Of a stretch of DNA of 64,000 bases, positions 1-8,312 are shown one piece after another; the stretch's first letter is position 1; every line of letters starts with the position of its first letter. A program made the position numbers and the translations under genes. Origin of the DNA: Microvirga rosea. Lineage in GTDB: Bacteria > Pseudomonadota > Alphaproteobacteria > Rhizobiales > Beijerinckiaceae. Under the pieces are notes generated by a model, which did no database searches, was not told the origin of the DNA, and saw nothing but the letters and a program-made list of their open reading frames with translations. The stretch is from contig NZ_JAJDOP010000003.1 of NCBI RefSeq assembly GCF_020595095.1, positions 62,001 through 126,000 on the forward strand, given 5' to 3'.

Positions 1-785
1 GTCGGTTGTTGAAAGCCCTTGAGGTATCTCGAACCTCGATCGATGAATTTGAATATTTCTGCGACCTCCGCGCGAACATTTGGCGAAACAAGAACCTGAT
101 CGGAACCAGCTTCCATACACATCCGGGATGCGCATTGCACAGTCGATCCAAATAGATCGTGACTATCCTCCACGGGCTCGCCGCAATCTAACCCGATGCG
201 GATATGAATAGGCTCCGCGCTCGCGCGGTTATAGTATTCGAAGGAGGTTTGAATTTCGCCCGCGCATTTCAATGCGGCTTCGCTCGAGTCGAATGAGCCC
301 ATGATGCCGTCGCCAAGGTGCTTGATCTCGCGTCCGTCATGATGGGCGAGCGCGCGCCGCACCAAGGCATCGTGGACGCGAACAAGTTCGGTGGCAGCTT
401 TGTCGCCAAGCCGAACTGTCATCTCTGTCGATCCTACGATGTCGGTGAACATAATGGTGCGATGCGCGGATTCCTTATTTCGGTTGTCGGCTTGAGGAGA
501 GGAGTGCGGATCGCTAATGCGTCCCAGAAACGCCTCCACTGTTGAGAGTGCAACCTGAATGACTTCGCCGGCTACGTGTCCATGGGCATCCTGATGAACC
601 CGCTGGGCTGTCTCATGGTCTGGGGCATCGATCAGACAGAAGACGGTTCCCCGCTCTTCGTCGAACCAATAGGTCAGGAACTTGACCCCATAGCGATCCT
701 GAATCGACAGGTCTTTGAGGTGCGCTTCCGCAACCTCCGTTGCGTTCGTGCCTTTCATGTCATGACGGTCTAGGAAGATTGGCAT
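1..785 (-). CDS. DUF4242 (SCO4226-type) domain fused to class III adenylate/guanylate cyclase, partial
   Basis: The reading frame is open from an ATG at 785 to the left window edge (261 codons), so the C-terminus is missing. The start follows a good ribosome site (AAGGAGAC). Residues 1 to about 90 (MPIFLDRHDM...) match the DUF4242/SCO4226 nickel-binding family. From about residue 108 a class III nucleotide cyclase domain begins: FTDIVGST with metal-binding D115, then GDG with D159. At the usual VNxAxR position it reads VQCASR, so the transition-state Asn is Gln217 while Arg221 is kept. The probable role is making cAMP (or another cyclic nucleotide) from ATP in the cytoplasm, with DUF4242 as a sensory or ligand domain. 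The cyclase family is clear; the signal sensed is unknown. Confidence 0.85.
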   Translation of the reverse strand, partial: MPIFLDRHDMKGTNATEVAEAHLKDLSIQDRYGVKFLTYWFDEERGTVFCLIDAPDHETAQRVHQDAHGHVAGEVIQVALSTVEAFLGRISDPHSSPQADNRNKESAHRTIMFTDIVGSTEMTVRLGDKAATELVRVHDALVRRALAHHDGREIKHLGDGIMGSFDSSEAALKCAGEIQTSFEYYNRASAEPIHIRIGLDCGEPVEDSHDLFGSTVQCASRMCMEAGSDQVLVSPNVRAEVAEIFKFIDRGSRYLKGFQQP

Positions 786-893
786 TGTCGTCTCCTTCCC
801 GGTTTCCAACATGGCGGGCGAGCCTTGCTGATGGGAGATCATAACCTGTTGCGAAGGTCCTCGTATCCACCCGATCTGCCACATATGAAGTGA

Positions 894-1973
894 CTAGAAG
901 GTCCAGGACCCGCCGGCCGAGAGGCCACGCTTGGAGGCCCGCACGCCGTTCGGTAATCGGACATGAAGATGGCTCCCGAAGCGGTTTCGATATTCCGCGG
1001 GACCAATGCCCGTGTGGCGCCTAAAGAGATCGCGGAAGAACATGACATCTCCGTAACCAACAGCTTGGCTGACTTCCTGAATGGTTTGATGTTCCTCCTC
1101 AAGAAGCCTTTTCGCCATGTTCATGCGGATGGCATGCATATAGCTCAAGGGCGTATGGCCGGTTGCCGCCTTGAAGCGGCGAACGAAGTTTCGCGGACTC
1201 ATGCCCACCTGCACGGCAATGGCGTCCAGACTGATGGACCGCTGGAAATGGGTGTGAATCCAGTCCTGAGCGCGCCGGATGCTCTCATCGCGGTGATCGG
1301 TGCGGAGCGCCACATCTGCGAAGGCGACCTGCCAGGTCCGCGGCATCTCCAGCAGGAGAGCCCTGGCGCATTCGCGGGCAAGATCGTGGCTGCCGAACCT
1401 TTCGACCAGGTAGAGGCTCAAGTCCGCGGCGGAGTTGACGCCGCCGCCGCAGAACACATTGCCGGCATCCGTTATGAGATACTCCGGTTGCCAGTCCACA
1501 TGGGGAAACCGCTTCTGGTAGGTGTCGGTAAGCCCCCAGTGCGTGGTCGCTCGCTTACCATCGAGCAGGCCCGCTTCGGCCATGAGAGCGACACCGGAGC
1601 AGACCCCCGCGATCTTGGCACCCTCTGTAGCCCAGCGTTGAAGCCAGGGAATGACCGCGGCATTGCGCTCGATCACTGCGTCGATGGCATATCCCGTGCG
1701 CACCAGCGTCTCGAAGGGCAATCCGCCGGCAGGGACGAAAACGATGTCCGGGCGTTCTACGTTTTCCATGGCGCAGGACGGGATGAGCGAAACCAGCCGG
1801 TCCGTCACGGCCGGTTCGCCGCCCGGAGAAGCGGTGGTCACGCGGAACCGGGGGGCGGGGGCACGCCCGGTAAGCAGATTCCACAGTACGCCCGCGTTCC
1901 GGAAGATCTCCAAAGGGAGCAAGGCAGTCGAGGCGCATCCGCCATTGAGAAGTAGAACAGCCACATGGAGCAT
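894..1973 (-). CDS. GlxA family AraC-type transcriptional regulator with DJ-1/PfpI domain
   Basis: A 359-residue protein. Residues 1-190 form a DJ-1/PfpI (class I glutamine amidotransferase-like) domain with the nucleophile-elbow sequence GVCSG (C125). About residues 230-330 form an AraC-type double helix-turn-helix (SPRNFVRRFKAATGHTP...IRMNMAKRLL). Such proteins are cytoplasmic regulators; the N-terminal domain is thought to sense small molecules rather than act as an enzyme. The start at 1973 (MLHVAVLLLNGG) follows a GGGGAG ribosome site; the frame stays open upstream but that part does not look like protein. It is divergent from the FAD oxidoreductase at 2143, which is its most likely target (inference from position). 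Confidence 0.9.
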   Translation of the reverse strand: MLHVAVLLLNGGCASTALLPLEIFRNAGVLWNLLTGRAPAPRFRVTTASPGGEPAVTDRLVSLIPSCAMENVERPDIVFVPAGGLPFETLVRTGYAIDAVIERNAAVIPWLQRWATEGAKIAGVCSGVALMAEAGLLDGKRATTHWGLTDTYQKRFPHVDWQPEYLITDAGNVFCGGGVNSAADLSLYLVERFGSHDLARECARALLLEMPRTWQVAFADVALRTDHRDESIRRAQDWIHTHFQRSISLDAIAVQVGMSPRNFVRRFKAATGHTPLSYMHAIRMNMAKRLLEEEHQTIQEVSQAVGYGDVMFFRDLFRRHTGIGPAEYRNRFGSHLHVRLPNGVRASKRGLSAGGSWTF

Positions 1974-2142
1974 CGGAAATCTCCCCTTGGCAGTCTCGCC
2001 CCTCCAGTTTGTCATGATCGCCCGTTCCGGAACAAGGCCGATGTGAGGCAATTTAGGGCCACTCGCTTCCGGCCTGCGAAGGCGCGGACCGATCCGCCGG
2101 GCCCCGGCGCGGCCCTCAACCCTCCCAGCGAGGAGAGCCCAG

Positions 2143-3567
2143 ATGACGCCCGTCTCGATTGCCACCGTCAATGGACAAGCTGCAACCATTCCGCCTGAGA
2201 TCCTGTCGGCCCTCAAGAGCGGCTTGCGGGGCCGGACACTGACCCGGGACGAGGATGGGTACGACACGGCGCGCAGCATCTGGAATGGCATGGTCGACCG
2301 TTCGCCTGGGCTGATCGTGCGCTGCCATGGCGCTTCCGACGTCATCCAGGCCGTGAACTTCGCGCGGGAGCACGAGCTGGTCGTGGCCATTCGGGGAGGT
2401 GGGCATAACATCGCCGGGAACGCGGTCTGCGAGGGTGGACTGATGATCGACCTGTCGCCGATGAACTTCGTCCGGGTGGGCCCCACGGCCAAGCGCGCCT
2501 GGGTAGGGCCCGGCGCGACGCTGGGAGATCTCGACCGTGAAACCCAGGCATTTGGCCTTGCCGTGCCGACGGGGATCAACTCGACCACCGGGGTCGCTGG
2601 GCTCACGCTCGGTGGCGGGTTCGGTTGGCTCACGCGGAAATACGGTCTTACCATCGACAGCCTCGTCTCGGCCGACATCGTGACCGCCGACGGACAGCTC
2701 CTGACGGCCAGCGCCCGTGAAAACCCGGATCTGTTCTGGGCGATCCGGGGCGGTGGGGGAAACTTTGGGGTCGTGACGGCCTTTGACTTCAACCTGCATC
2801 CGGTCGGACCAGAGGTCCTGTCCGGGCTCGTGGTGCATCCGTTCGATCATGCCAAGGAGCTTTTGAGATCCTACCGGGAGGCTGTGATCAACGCGCCTGA
2901 GGAACTCACATGCTGGGTGGTGATGCGCAAGGCGCCGCCGCTCCCGTTCCTGCCGGCCGAGTGGCATGGGCGCGAGGTGATGATTTTCGCCATGTGTTAC
3001 GCGGGTGACTTCGCCGAAGGTGAGCGGGCAACGCGGCCAATCCGCTCTCTCGGTCAGCCGATTGCCGATGTGGTCGGCCCCCACCGGCTCGTGGACTGGC
3101 AGGCCGCGTTTGACCCGCTCCTGACGACGGGGGCTCGCAACTACTGGAAGAGCCACGACTTCGAGACCCTTCCTGACGAGGCCCTCGACGTGCTCACCCA
3201 GGCCATCCGTACCCTTCCTGGGCCGGAATGCGAGGTCTTCATTGCCCAGATCGGTGGCGCCATGAGCCGGGTCGCGCCCGATGCGACGGCCTATCCGCAG
3301 CGCGCCGCGCATTTCGTCATGAACGTCCACACCCGCTGGCGCGAGAACAAGGATGACAATGCCTGCGTCGCCTGGGCGAGAAACCTGTTCCGGGCGACTG
3401 AGCCCTTCGCGATGGGCAGCGCTTATGTCAACTTTATCCCCGAGGATGAGACCGACCGGATCGAAAAGATTTACGGGCACAACTACAACCGCTTGGCTCA
3501 CATCAAGGGACGCTATGACCCGCGCAATATGTTCCGGATGAACCAGAACATTCCGCCCATGCAGTGA
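2143..3567 (+). CDS. FAD-binding oxidoreductase, berberine-bridge-enzyme-like
   Basis: A 474-residue flavoprotein. The N-terminal half is a PCMH-type FAD domain with RGGGHNIAGN, where H88 is the expected covalent FAD-attachment residue, followed by the GVAGLTLGGGFGWLTRKYGL flavin loop. That loop has no Cys at the second attachment position of bicovalent enzymes, so single covalent linkage through His is expected. The C-terminus (YNRLAHIKGRYDPRNMF) is a typical BBE domain. No signal peptide is seen, so it is probably cytoplasmic. Substrates in this family are alcohols, sugars or other small oxidisable compounds; the actual one cannot be read from sequence. GAGGAG precedes the ATG. It is divergent from a GlxA-type regulator that may control it. 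Confidence 0.9.
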   Translation: MTPVSIATVNGQAATIPPEILSALKSGLRGRTLTRDEDGYDTARSIWNGMVDRSPGLIVRCHGASDVIQAVNFAREHELVVAIRGGGHNIAGNAVCEGGLMIDLSPMNFVRVGPTAKRAWVGPGATLGDLDRETQAFGLAVPTGINSTTGVAGLTLGGGFGWLTRKYGLTIDSLVSADIVTADGQLLTASARENPDLFWAIRGGGGNFGVVTAFDFNLHPVGPEVLSGLVVHPFDHAKELLRSYREAVINAPEELTCWVVMRKAPPLPFLPAEWHGREVMIFAMCYAGDFAEGERATRPIRSLGQPIADVVGPHRLVDWQAAFDPLLTTGARNYWKSHDFETLPDEALDVLTQAIRTLPGPECEVFIAQIGGAMSRVAPDATAYPQRAAHFVMNVHTRWRENKDDNACVAWARNLFRATEPFAMGSAYVNFIPEDETDRIEKIYGHNYNRLAHIKGRYDPRNMFRMNQNIPPMQ

Positions 3568-3634
3568 GCGTCGCTTCATCTTCCGATGTCCGGCCCTGGT
3601 TCGGGCCTGCTGGAGGCGGGACGCTAACTCCCCT

Positions 3635-3784
3635 TGTCATTCCGGGACGGCCCTGCGGGCCGGGCCCGGAACCCATTGCCGCTGACGGCGCCGGAAAGGA
3701 ACGCAGCGGCTGCCATAGCTCTCTATCTTGAACTGCCAGCACTTATGGGTTCCGGGCTCTCGCGATGCTCGCCCCGGAATGACA
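3635..3784. repeat. Dispersed GC-rich palindromic repeat, complete copy 1
   Basis: Two arms of about 40 bp face each other: one begins TGTCATTCCGGGACGGCC at 3635, the other ends CTCGCCCCGGAATGACA at 3784. They enclose about 70 bp that includes GCTGCCATAGCT. The same arms and core occur again at 32863-32902, 63039-63185, 63195-63340 and, in altered form, at the right window edge. It fills most of the 337-bp gene-free stretch between the oxidoreductase and the ABC permease; no gene is seen there. It is a REP- or MITE-like non-coding element and may serve as a two-way transcript end between the converging genes. Confidence 0.85.
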
Positions 3785-3904
3785 GAGCACCGCCGCTGAG
3801 TGTGGTGCTGGAACAGCGAGCACTATGAGGAAGAGTGCTGTGAGGGCTTGATAAATGAGGAGCAGTGCGGCTCACATCTCAACCTGCGAGGATTGCAGGT
3901 GAAA

Positions 3905-4795
3905 TTACGATGAGCTTCCGCGCAAGGTCGGATCGAGGCGGTCTCTAATCCAATCGCCCAGGATCGAAATTGACATGGTCGTCAGGAAGATCACGGTGCC
4001 GGGCAGAACTGCGATCCACCATGCGGTCGTCAGGTAGGCGCGTCCGGCGCCTAGCATCTGGCCCAGGCTAGTGAGAGGCGGCCTGATTCCAAGTCCAAGA
4101 AAACTCAACGAGGTTTCCAGAAGGATGACCTGCGGAAAGTTCAGCGTGAATTGGACGATGAGCACGCTCATAATGTTGGGAAGGATATGCCGGGTGTAGA
4201 TCGTCCATGGTGTGGCTCCGAGGGCCGTCATGGCAGTAGCATAACCCTGGCCCTGCGCCGAAATGACGACACCGCGTGTCAGACGGGCGAAGATCTCCCA
4301 ACCGTAGAAGCCCATGATGAAGATGAAGAGCAGAAAGCTGCCGCCAAAAGCCGCGATCAGAGCGAGCGCGATGAGCATGAACGGCAGGGAGGCCTGCACG
4401 TCCGCCAACATCATGATAATTTCCTCAACCAGTCCCCGAAAGTGAGCCGCCAGGAAGCCCAGCATCGTCCCGACCAAGGCGCCGATCGCAGTGCCCCCGA
4501 GTGCCACGAGAATGCTGAACCGGATCGCGTAGATCAGGCGGCTTAGGACATCGCGTCCGAGTTCGTCGGTGCCTAGAAAATGGGTGCCTGTGCCGCCCAG
4601 AAAGATCGGAGGCGCCAAGCGATGACGCAGGGATTGGGCGCGGTAGTCATACGGGGCCAAAACGTCAGCGAAGCAGAAGATGCAGAAAAGGAAGACGATA
4701 AACAGCATCGCCAGCACGACAACGGCAGGGTAGCGCTGTCTGGTTTTAGTCGGAGCCGTACGGCCCCACCGGCGCCAGGGGAGAGCGAGGGTCAT
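3905..4795 (-). CDS. Peptide/nickel-type ABC transporter permease (DppC-like)
   Basis: A 296-residue inner-membrane permease. The N-terminal helix is followed by GTDELGRDVLSRLIYA, characteristic of the DppC/OppC group, then the periplasmic and BPD_transp_1 helices with the EAA-like loop (ARLTRGVVISAQGQGYATAMTA). It pairs with the DppB-like permease, overlapping it by the four bases ATGA. This is the last gene of the leftward operon that starts at 10816. The family is certain; the substrate is not. Two glycerophosphodiesterases lie in the same locus, which raises the possibility of a glycerophosphodiester or related compound instead of peptides. Confidence 0.92.
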   Translation of the reverse strand: MTLALPWRRWGRTAPTKTRQRYPAVVVLAMLFIVFLFCIFCFADVLAPYDYRAQSLRHRLAPPIFLGGTGTHFLGTDELGRDVLSRLIYAIRFSILVALGGTAIGALVGTMLGFLAAHFRGLVEEIIMMLADVQASLPFMLIALALIAAFGGSFLLFIFIMGFYGWEIFARLTRGVVISAQGQGYATAMTALGATPWTIYTRHILPNIMSVLIVQFTLNFPQVILLETSLSFLGLGIRPPLTSLGQMLGAGRAYLTTAWWIAVLPGTVIFLTTMSISILGDWIRDRLDPTLRGSSS

Positions 4796-5733
4796 GGCCT
4801 CCTGCCTTCCTGCGGAACCGCCCGCATCCGGGGATCAATCAACGTATAGATGAAATCGACCGCGAAATTTGCCAAAACCATCGTGACGGCCACCATGATG
4901 AGAATGGCCTGCACGACGGCGAAATCCCGAGATGTGACCGCGCCTACGAGGAGGCGTCCGATGCCTGGCCAAGCGAATACGGTTTCGACGATAATCGATC
5001 CCGCCACGAGGTCGCCTAGCTTGAGCCCGACCACAGTCACGATGGGGATCGCGGCATTGGGCAGGGCGTGCCACAGGATGCGACGCAACCGTGGCGCACC
5101 CTTGGCACGGGACGCCACCATATATTGCTTGTTCAGCACCTCGAGCATGGCCGACCGCGTGAACCGCGCGAAGATCCCGGCGAAATGCGTGCCAAGCGTG
5201 ATAACCGGCAGGACGAGATGCCATGCCGTGTCGGCCCCCGCGCTCGGCAGGACCCGCCAGCGGAGCGCGAAGAGGAGGATCAGAAGAATTCCCAAAAAGA
5301 AGTTGGGAAGGCTAAAGCCCAGAACCGCAAAGCTCATGACGAAGCGGTCGATCCAGCTGTTGCGGTTGAGCGCGGCAACGATGCCCAGCACGATGCCCAG
5401 TATCAGGCCGAATATGAAAGCTGTCAGACCCAGACGCAGAGTGTAGGGCAGGGCTGCCGCAATCAGATCCACGGCGGGCTTCTGGTCGGATAGGGAAAGA
5501 CCGAAATCGCCCTGCACGATGTTGCCCAGATACGAGAGGTATTGCTCCCAAAGAGGCCGGTCGAGCCCGAACTTTTCGCGATAGTGAGCAATGACGGCCG
5601 GGGAGGCCTGATCTCCCACCAATGCCTCGATCGGATCGCCGGACAGGTTGAGGGCGATAAACGTGAAGGAGACTATGAGCCAAATCGTCAGGAGGCCCCG
5701 AACGAGCTTCGTAGTGAGCATTCCCTTGTTCAT
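4792..5733 (-). CDS. Peptide/nickel-type ABC transporter permease (DppB-like)
   Basis: A 313-residue inner-membrane permease of the DppB/OppB type. It has a typical short N-terminus with one helix (LLTIWLIVSFTFIALNLSGDP), the family region around EKFGLDRPLWEQYLSYL, and the C-terminal IVETVFAWPGIGRLLVGAV motif. It overlaps the glycerophosphodiesterase upstream and the DppC-like permease downstream by four bases each, which implies translational coupling. It would form the transmembrane channel of the importer together with that partner. Confidence 0.92.
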   Translation of the reverse strand: MNKGMLTTKLVRGLLTIWLIVSFTFIALNLSGDPIEALVGDQASPAVIAHYREKFGLDRPLWEQYLSYLGNIVQGDFGLSLSDQKPAVDLIAAALPYTLRLGLTAFIFGLILGIVLGIVAALNRNSWIDRFVMSFAVLGFSLPNFFLGILLILLFALRWRVLPSAGADTAWHLVLPVITLGTHFAGIFARFTRSAMLEVLNKQYMVASRAKGAPRLRRILWHALPNAAIPIVTVVGLKLGDLVAGSIIVETVFAWPGIGRLLVGAVTSRDFAVVQAILIMVAVTMVLANFAVDFIYTLIDPRMRAVPQEGRRP

Positions 5734-6482
5734 GTCGTTGAGCCACCCTCACTGTCGTCCGGTGCAGACATCGTCGCCATCCCGGCCAGCATCAATGGAT
5801 CGTTAAGCAGGATGGCGCTGGGTCGGTGGTCAAGGATGCGCCGGAGACGGTCGCGAGTCGTGTCGCCCACGTCCAACCGGGTTCCACGCCCTCCTGCCGT
5901 TACCCAGACCTGCCTTTCCTTGAGAAGCGCCGCAGTCTCCGGCCGGTCGAGGTCACCCTCCCAAACCCTCAGCACGGTGGCGCCTGCGCTTTCGAATGTG
6001 TCTGCCAAGGTGTAGTCCGGCAGAAAGGCCAGGAAGGAAAGGCGCGGCTCAAGCCTTCGTGCCCGGCGCATCTGATCGGGACTGCGCATCCCGATCCACA
6101 CTCGATCCTGCACCTGCGCCTCTTTGACATCGCGCACGATGGCATAGATGAGGTCTGACTCGACGGTCTTCACGTCGATCAACACTTTTCGCTCCGGTGC
6201 AACCTGAGCCAGAACATCGCGCAGCATGACAAGGCGCTCATTACCCGGAAGGACGATGCTCCCCAATTCCATGCTGGTGAGGTTCGCGACGGCCCGTTTA
6301 TCCCCTGTAAGGCGTTCGAGGGTCGCGTCGTGGCATGACCAAACTGCGCCATCTTTCGAGAGACGTGCGTCGCTTTCGACGAGGTCAACACCCGCAGAGA
6401 TCGCAGCGCGGTAGGCCGTGAGGGTATTCTCCGTATAGCGTGCCGAATAACCTCGATGGGCGATGACGAGAGGACGGGTCAT
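5730..6482 (-). CDS. Glycerophosphodiester phosphodiesterase (GDPD)
   Basis: A 250-residue GDPD with the catalytic signatures in order: AHRG near the N-terminus, ENT, ESDARLSKDG and a following CHD. The reaction splits glycerophosphodiesters into glycerol-3-phosphate and an alcohol, with a divalent metal. No signal peptide is visible, so it should act in the cytoplasm on imported substrate. The start at 6482 (MTRPLVIAHRG) overlaps the stop of the upstream ATPase gene by four bases; the longer open frame upstream is inside that gene. Its position inside an ABC importer operon suggests that what is imported, or a by-product of it, is a glycerophosphodiester (inference). Confidence 0.9.
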   Translation of the reverse strand: MTRPLVIAHRGYSARYTENTLTAYRAAISAGVDLVESDARLSKDGAVWSCHDATLERLTGDKRAVANLTSMELGSIVLPGNERLVMLRDVLAQVAPERKVLIDVKTVESDLIYAIVRDVKEAQVQDRVWIGMRSPDQMRRARRLEPRLSFLAFLPDYTLADTFESAGATVLRVWEGDLDRPETAALLKERQVWVTAGGRGTRLDVGDTTRDRLRRILDHRPSAILLNDPLMLAGMATMSAPDDSEGGSTT

Positions 6483-7492
6483 GACGCGACTTTCAGCTCT
6501 TCCGCAAAGTGGCACCGCGCCTTGTGTGTGATGCCTTCTCCAGCAATGGCTCGGAGGGCCGGCATCTCGTGCCGGCACCGCTCCCGGGCAAAGGGGCAGC
6601 GGGTGTGGAAATGGCACCCGGCCGGCGGGGCTGCGGGGCTTGGCGGGTCTCCCTGCAGCACGATGCGCCGGGAATCATGCCGGCGCAACGCCATGGCAAT
6701 ATCTGGAATCGCCGACAGAAGCGCTTTGGTATAGGGATGTAGCGGTTCGTCATAAAGCTCGTCGGTCAGTCCTTCTTCGACGATCTGACCGAGATACATC
6801 ACCGCGACCCGGTGGCTGAGCATCTTCACCACGCGCAGGTCGTGAGAGATGAACAGATAGGAGACACCCAGCCGCGCTTGTAATTCTTCCAGCAACGCGA
6901 CGACTTTAGCCTGCACGGAGACGTCAAGGGCTGAGACGGGTTCGTCGCATACGATTAGGCTCGGCTTCAGGGTGAGCGCGCGGGCGATGACCACACGTTG
7001 TGCTTGTCCGCCACTAATCTCATGAGGAAAGCGGTTACCTAATTCGTGCGGTAGAGACACGGCTTCCATGAGTTCCGTGACAGCGGCCTCGCGCTCGGAG
7101 GGAGCGCCGATCCGGTGCAGGTCGAGAGGCTCGCGGATTTGCCGCCGAACGGAGAGGCGTGGGTCAAGAGCGGATTGCGGGTTCTGGAAAACGATCTGCA
7201 ATTCGCGGCGCTTGGCGCGCCATTCCTTCGCAGACAAGCCCGAGAGATCTTGTCCGCGGAATGCGATTGCTCCGGTGGTAGGTTGCTCGAGGCCCACGAT
7301 CATACGCCCTGTCGTGGATTTTCCGCATCCGCTCTCGCCCACAAGACCCAGTGTCTCGCCTGCTCGGAGCTGGAAGGTCACATCCTCGACGGCCTTGATG
7401 GTGGCGTGCTTCGAGGTCTCATGTCCCGACCCGAAATAACGCTTGAGGCCGGTGACCTGCAAAAGCGGGCCGGACCGTTGGGGTTCCTGCAT
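6479..7492 (-). CDS. ABC transporter ATP-binding protein (DppF/OppF-like)
   Basis: About 337 residues. Walker A GESGCGKS, Q-loop FQNP, signature SGGQAQR, Walker B LIVCDEPVSALD and the H-loop SHD are all present. The oligopeptide-type C-terminal extension with its Cys-rich segment (CHFHTRCPFARERC) marks the DppF/OppF group. The ATG at 7492 lies one base after the upstream stop codon, about nine bases from GGGAGA; an alternative ATG at 7501 would sit directly on that site. It hydrolyses ATP at the inner face of the membrane with the second ATPase at 7494-8312. Confidence 0.92.
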   Translation of the reverse strand: MQEPQRSGPLLQVTGLKRYFGSGHETSKHATIKAVEDVTFQLRAGETLGLVGESGCGKSTTGRMIVGLEQPTTGAIAFRGQDLSGLSAKEWRAKRRELQIVFQNPQSALDPRLSVRRQIREPLDLHRIGAPSEREAAVTELMEAVSLPHELGNRFPHEISGGQAQRVVIARALTLKPSLIVCDEPVSALDVSVQAKVVALLEELQARLGVSYLFISHDLRVVKMLSHRVAVMYLGQIVEEGLTDELYDEPLHPYTKALLSAIPDIAMALRRHDSRRIVLQGDPPSPAAPPAGCHFHTRCPFARERCRHEMPALRAIAGEGITHKARCHFAEELKVAS

Positions 7493-7493
7493 C

Positions 7494-8312
7494 TCAGGCA
7501 TTCTCCCGGTAAATAGGCGCCTTGCGGTTGAGGTGTGGCATGGAGGCCAGCAGCTCCTGCGTGTAGGCCATTTGGGGGCGGACAAAGATGTCCTGAATTG
7601 AGCCAACTTCGACTTGGCGCCCGTGCCGCATGACGACCACGTCGTCTGCCATTTCGGCTACGACACCGAGATCATGCGTAATGAAGAGGATTCCCATGCC
7701 GATTTCCGTCTTCAGGCGGTTCAGAAGATCGAGGATCTGTGCTTGGATCGTCACGTCGAGAGCCGTTGTAGGCTCATCGGCGATGAGCAGCTTCGGATTG
7801 CAGGCGAGCGCCATGGCAATCAATACGCGCTGTGCCATGCCACCCGAGAATTGGTGTGCATACGAAGCCAGGCGTCGCTCCGGTTCCGGGATACCTACCA
7901 TACGCAGTAGCTCGACCGCGCGGCGCTGCCGCCCTCTCTCATCTAAGTCCGTGTGCAGGATGAGCGTTTCACGCAGCTGCCGCCCGACCGTATGAATCGG
8001 GTTCAGCGAGCCAAGTGGGTCTTGGAACACCATTCCAATCCCCTTGCCCCGGATTGTCTCCATCTCACGTTCGGAGAACGTGCAAAGGTCGCGCCCCTCG
8101 AACAGGACACGCCCGCCGGTCCGACGCCCATTTCGGGCTAGGATGCCGAGGATCGCTTGGCAGACGACACTCTTCCCGCTGCCGCTTTCTCCGACGATGC
8201 AAAGGGTCTTGCCCCGCTCGACGGAGAAGCTGACCTCATGTACGGTTTCCCTGAAGCCGAGGTCCGTCAGGAAACCGACGCTCAAGCCCTCGACTGATAG
8301 GATCGGCGCCAC
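7494..8312 (-). CDS. ABC transporter ATP-binding protein (DppD/OppD-like)
   Basis: A 272-residue ATPase with Walker A GESGSGKS, Q-loop FQDP, signature SGGMAQR, Walker B LLIADEPTTALD and H-loop THD. The start codon is GTG at 8312, immediately after the TAG stop of the binding-protein gene, without a good ribosome site, so expression probably depends on coupling to the gene before it. The C-terminal oligopeptide extension is short compared with usual DppD proteins (about 320 residues). Confidence 0.9.
   Translation of the reverse strand: MAPILSVEGLSVGFLTDLGFRETVHEVSFSVERGKTLCIVGESGSGKSVVCQAILGILARNGRRTGGRVLFEGRDLCTFSEREMETIRGKGIGMVFQDPLGSLNPIHTVGRQLRETLILHTDLDERGRQRRAVELLRMVGIPEPERRLASYAHQFSGGMAQRVLIAMALACNPKLLIADEPTTALDVTIQAQILDLLNRLKTEIGMGILFITHDLGVVAEMADDVVVMRHGRQVEVGSIQDIFVRPQMAYTQELLASMPHLNRKAPIYRENA

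Noticed and set aside
1974..2792. Long extension of the GlxA-type gene to 2792 (632 residues)
   Set aside because: The extra part is antisense to the FAD oxidoreductase, has no domain and is Pro/Ser/Arg-rich; a proper ribosome site precedes ATG 1973.
2116..3579. 487-residue frame on the minus strand
   Set aside because: It mirrors the FAD oxidoreductase on the other strand and has no recognisable domain.
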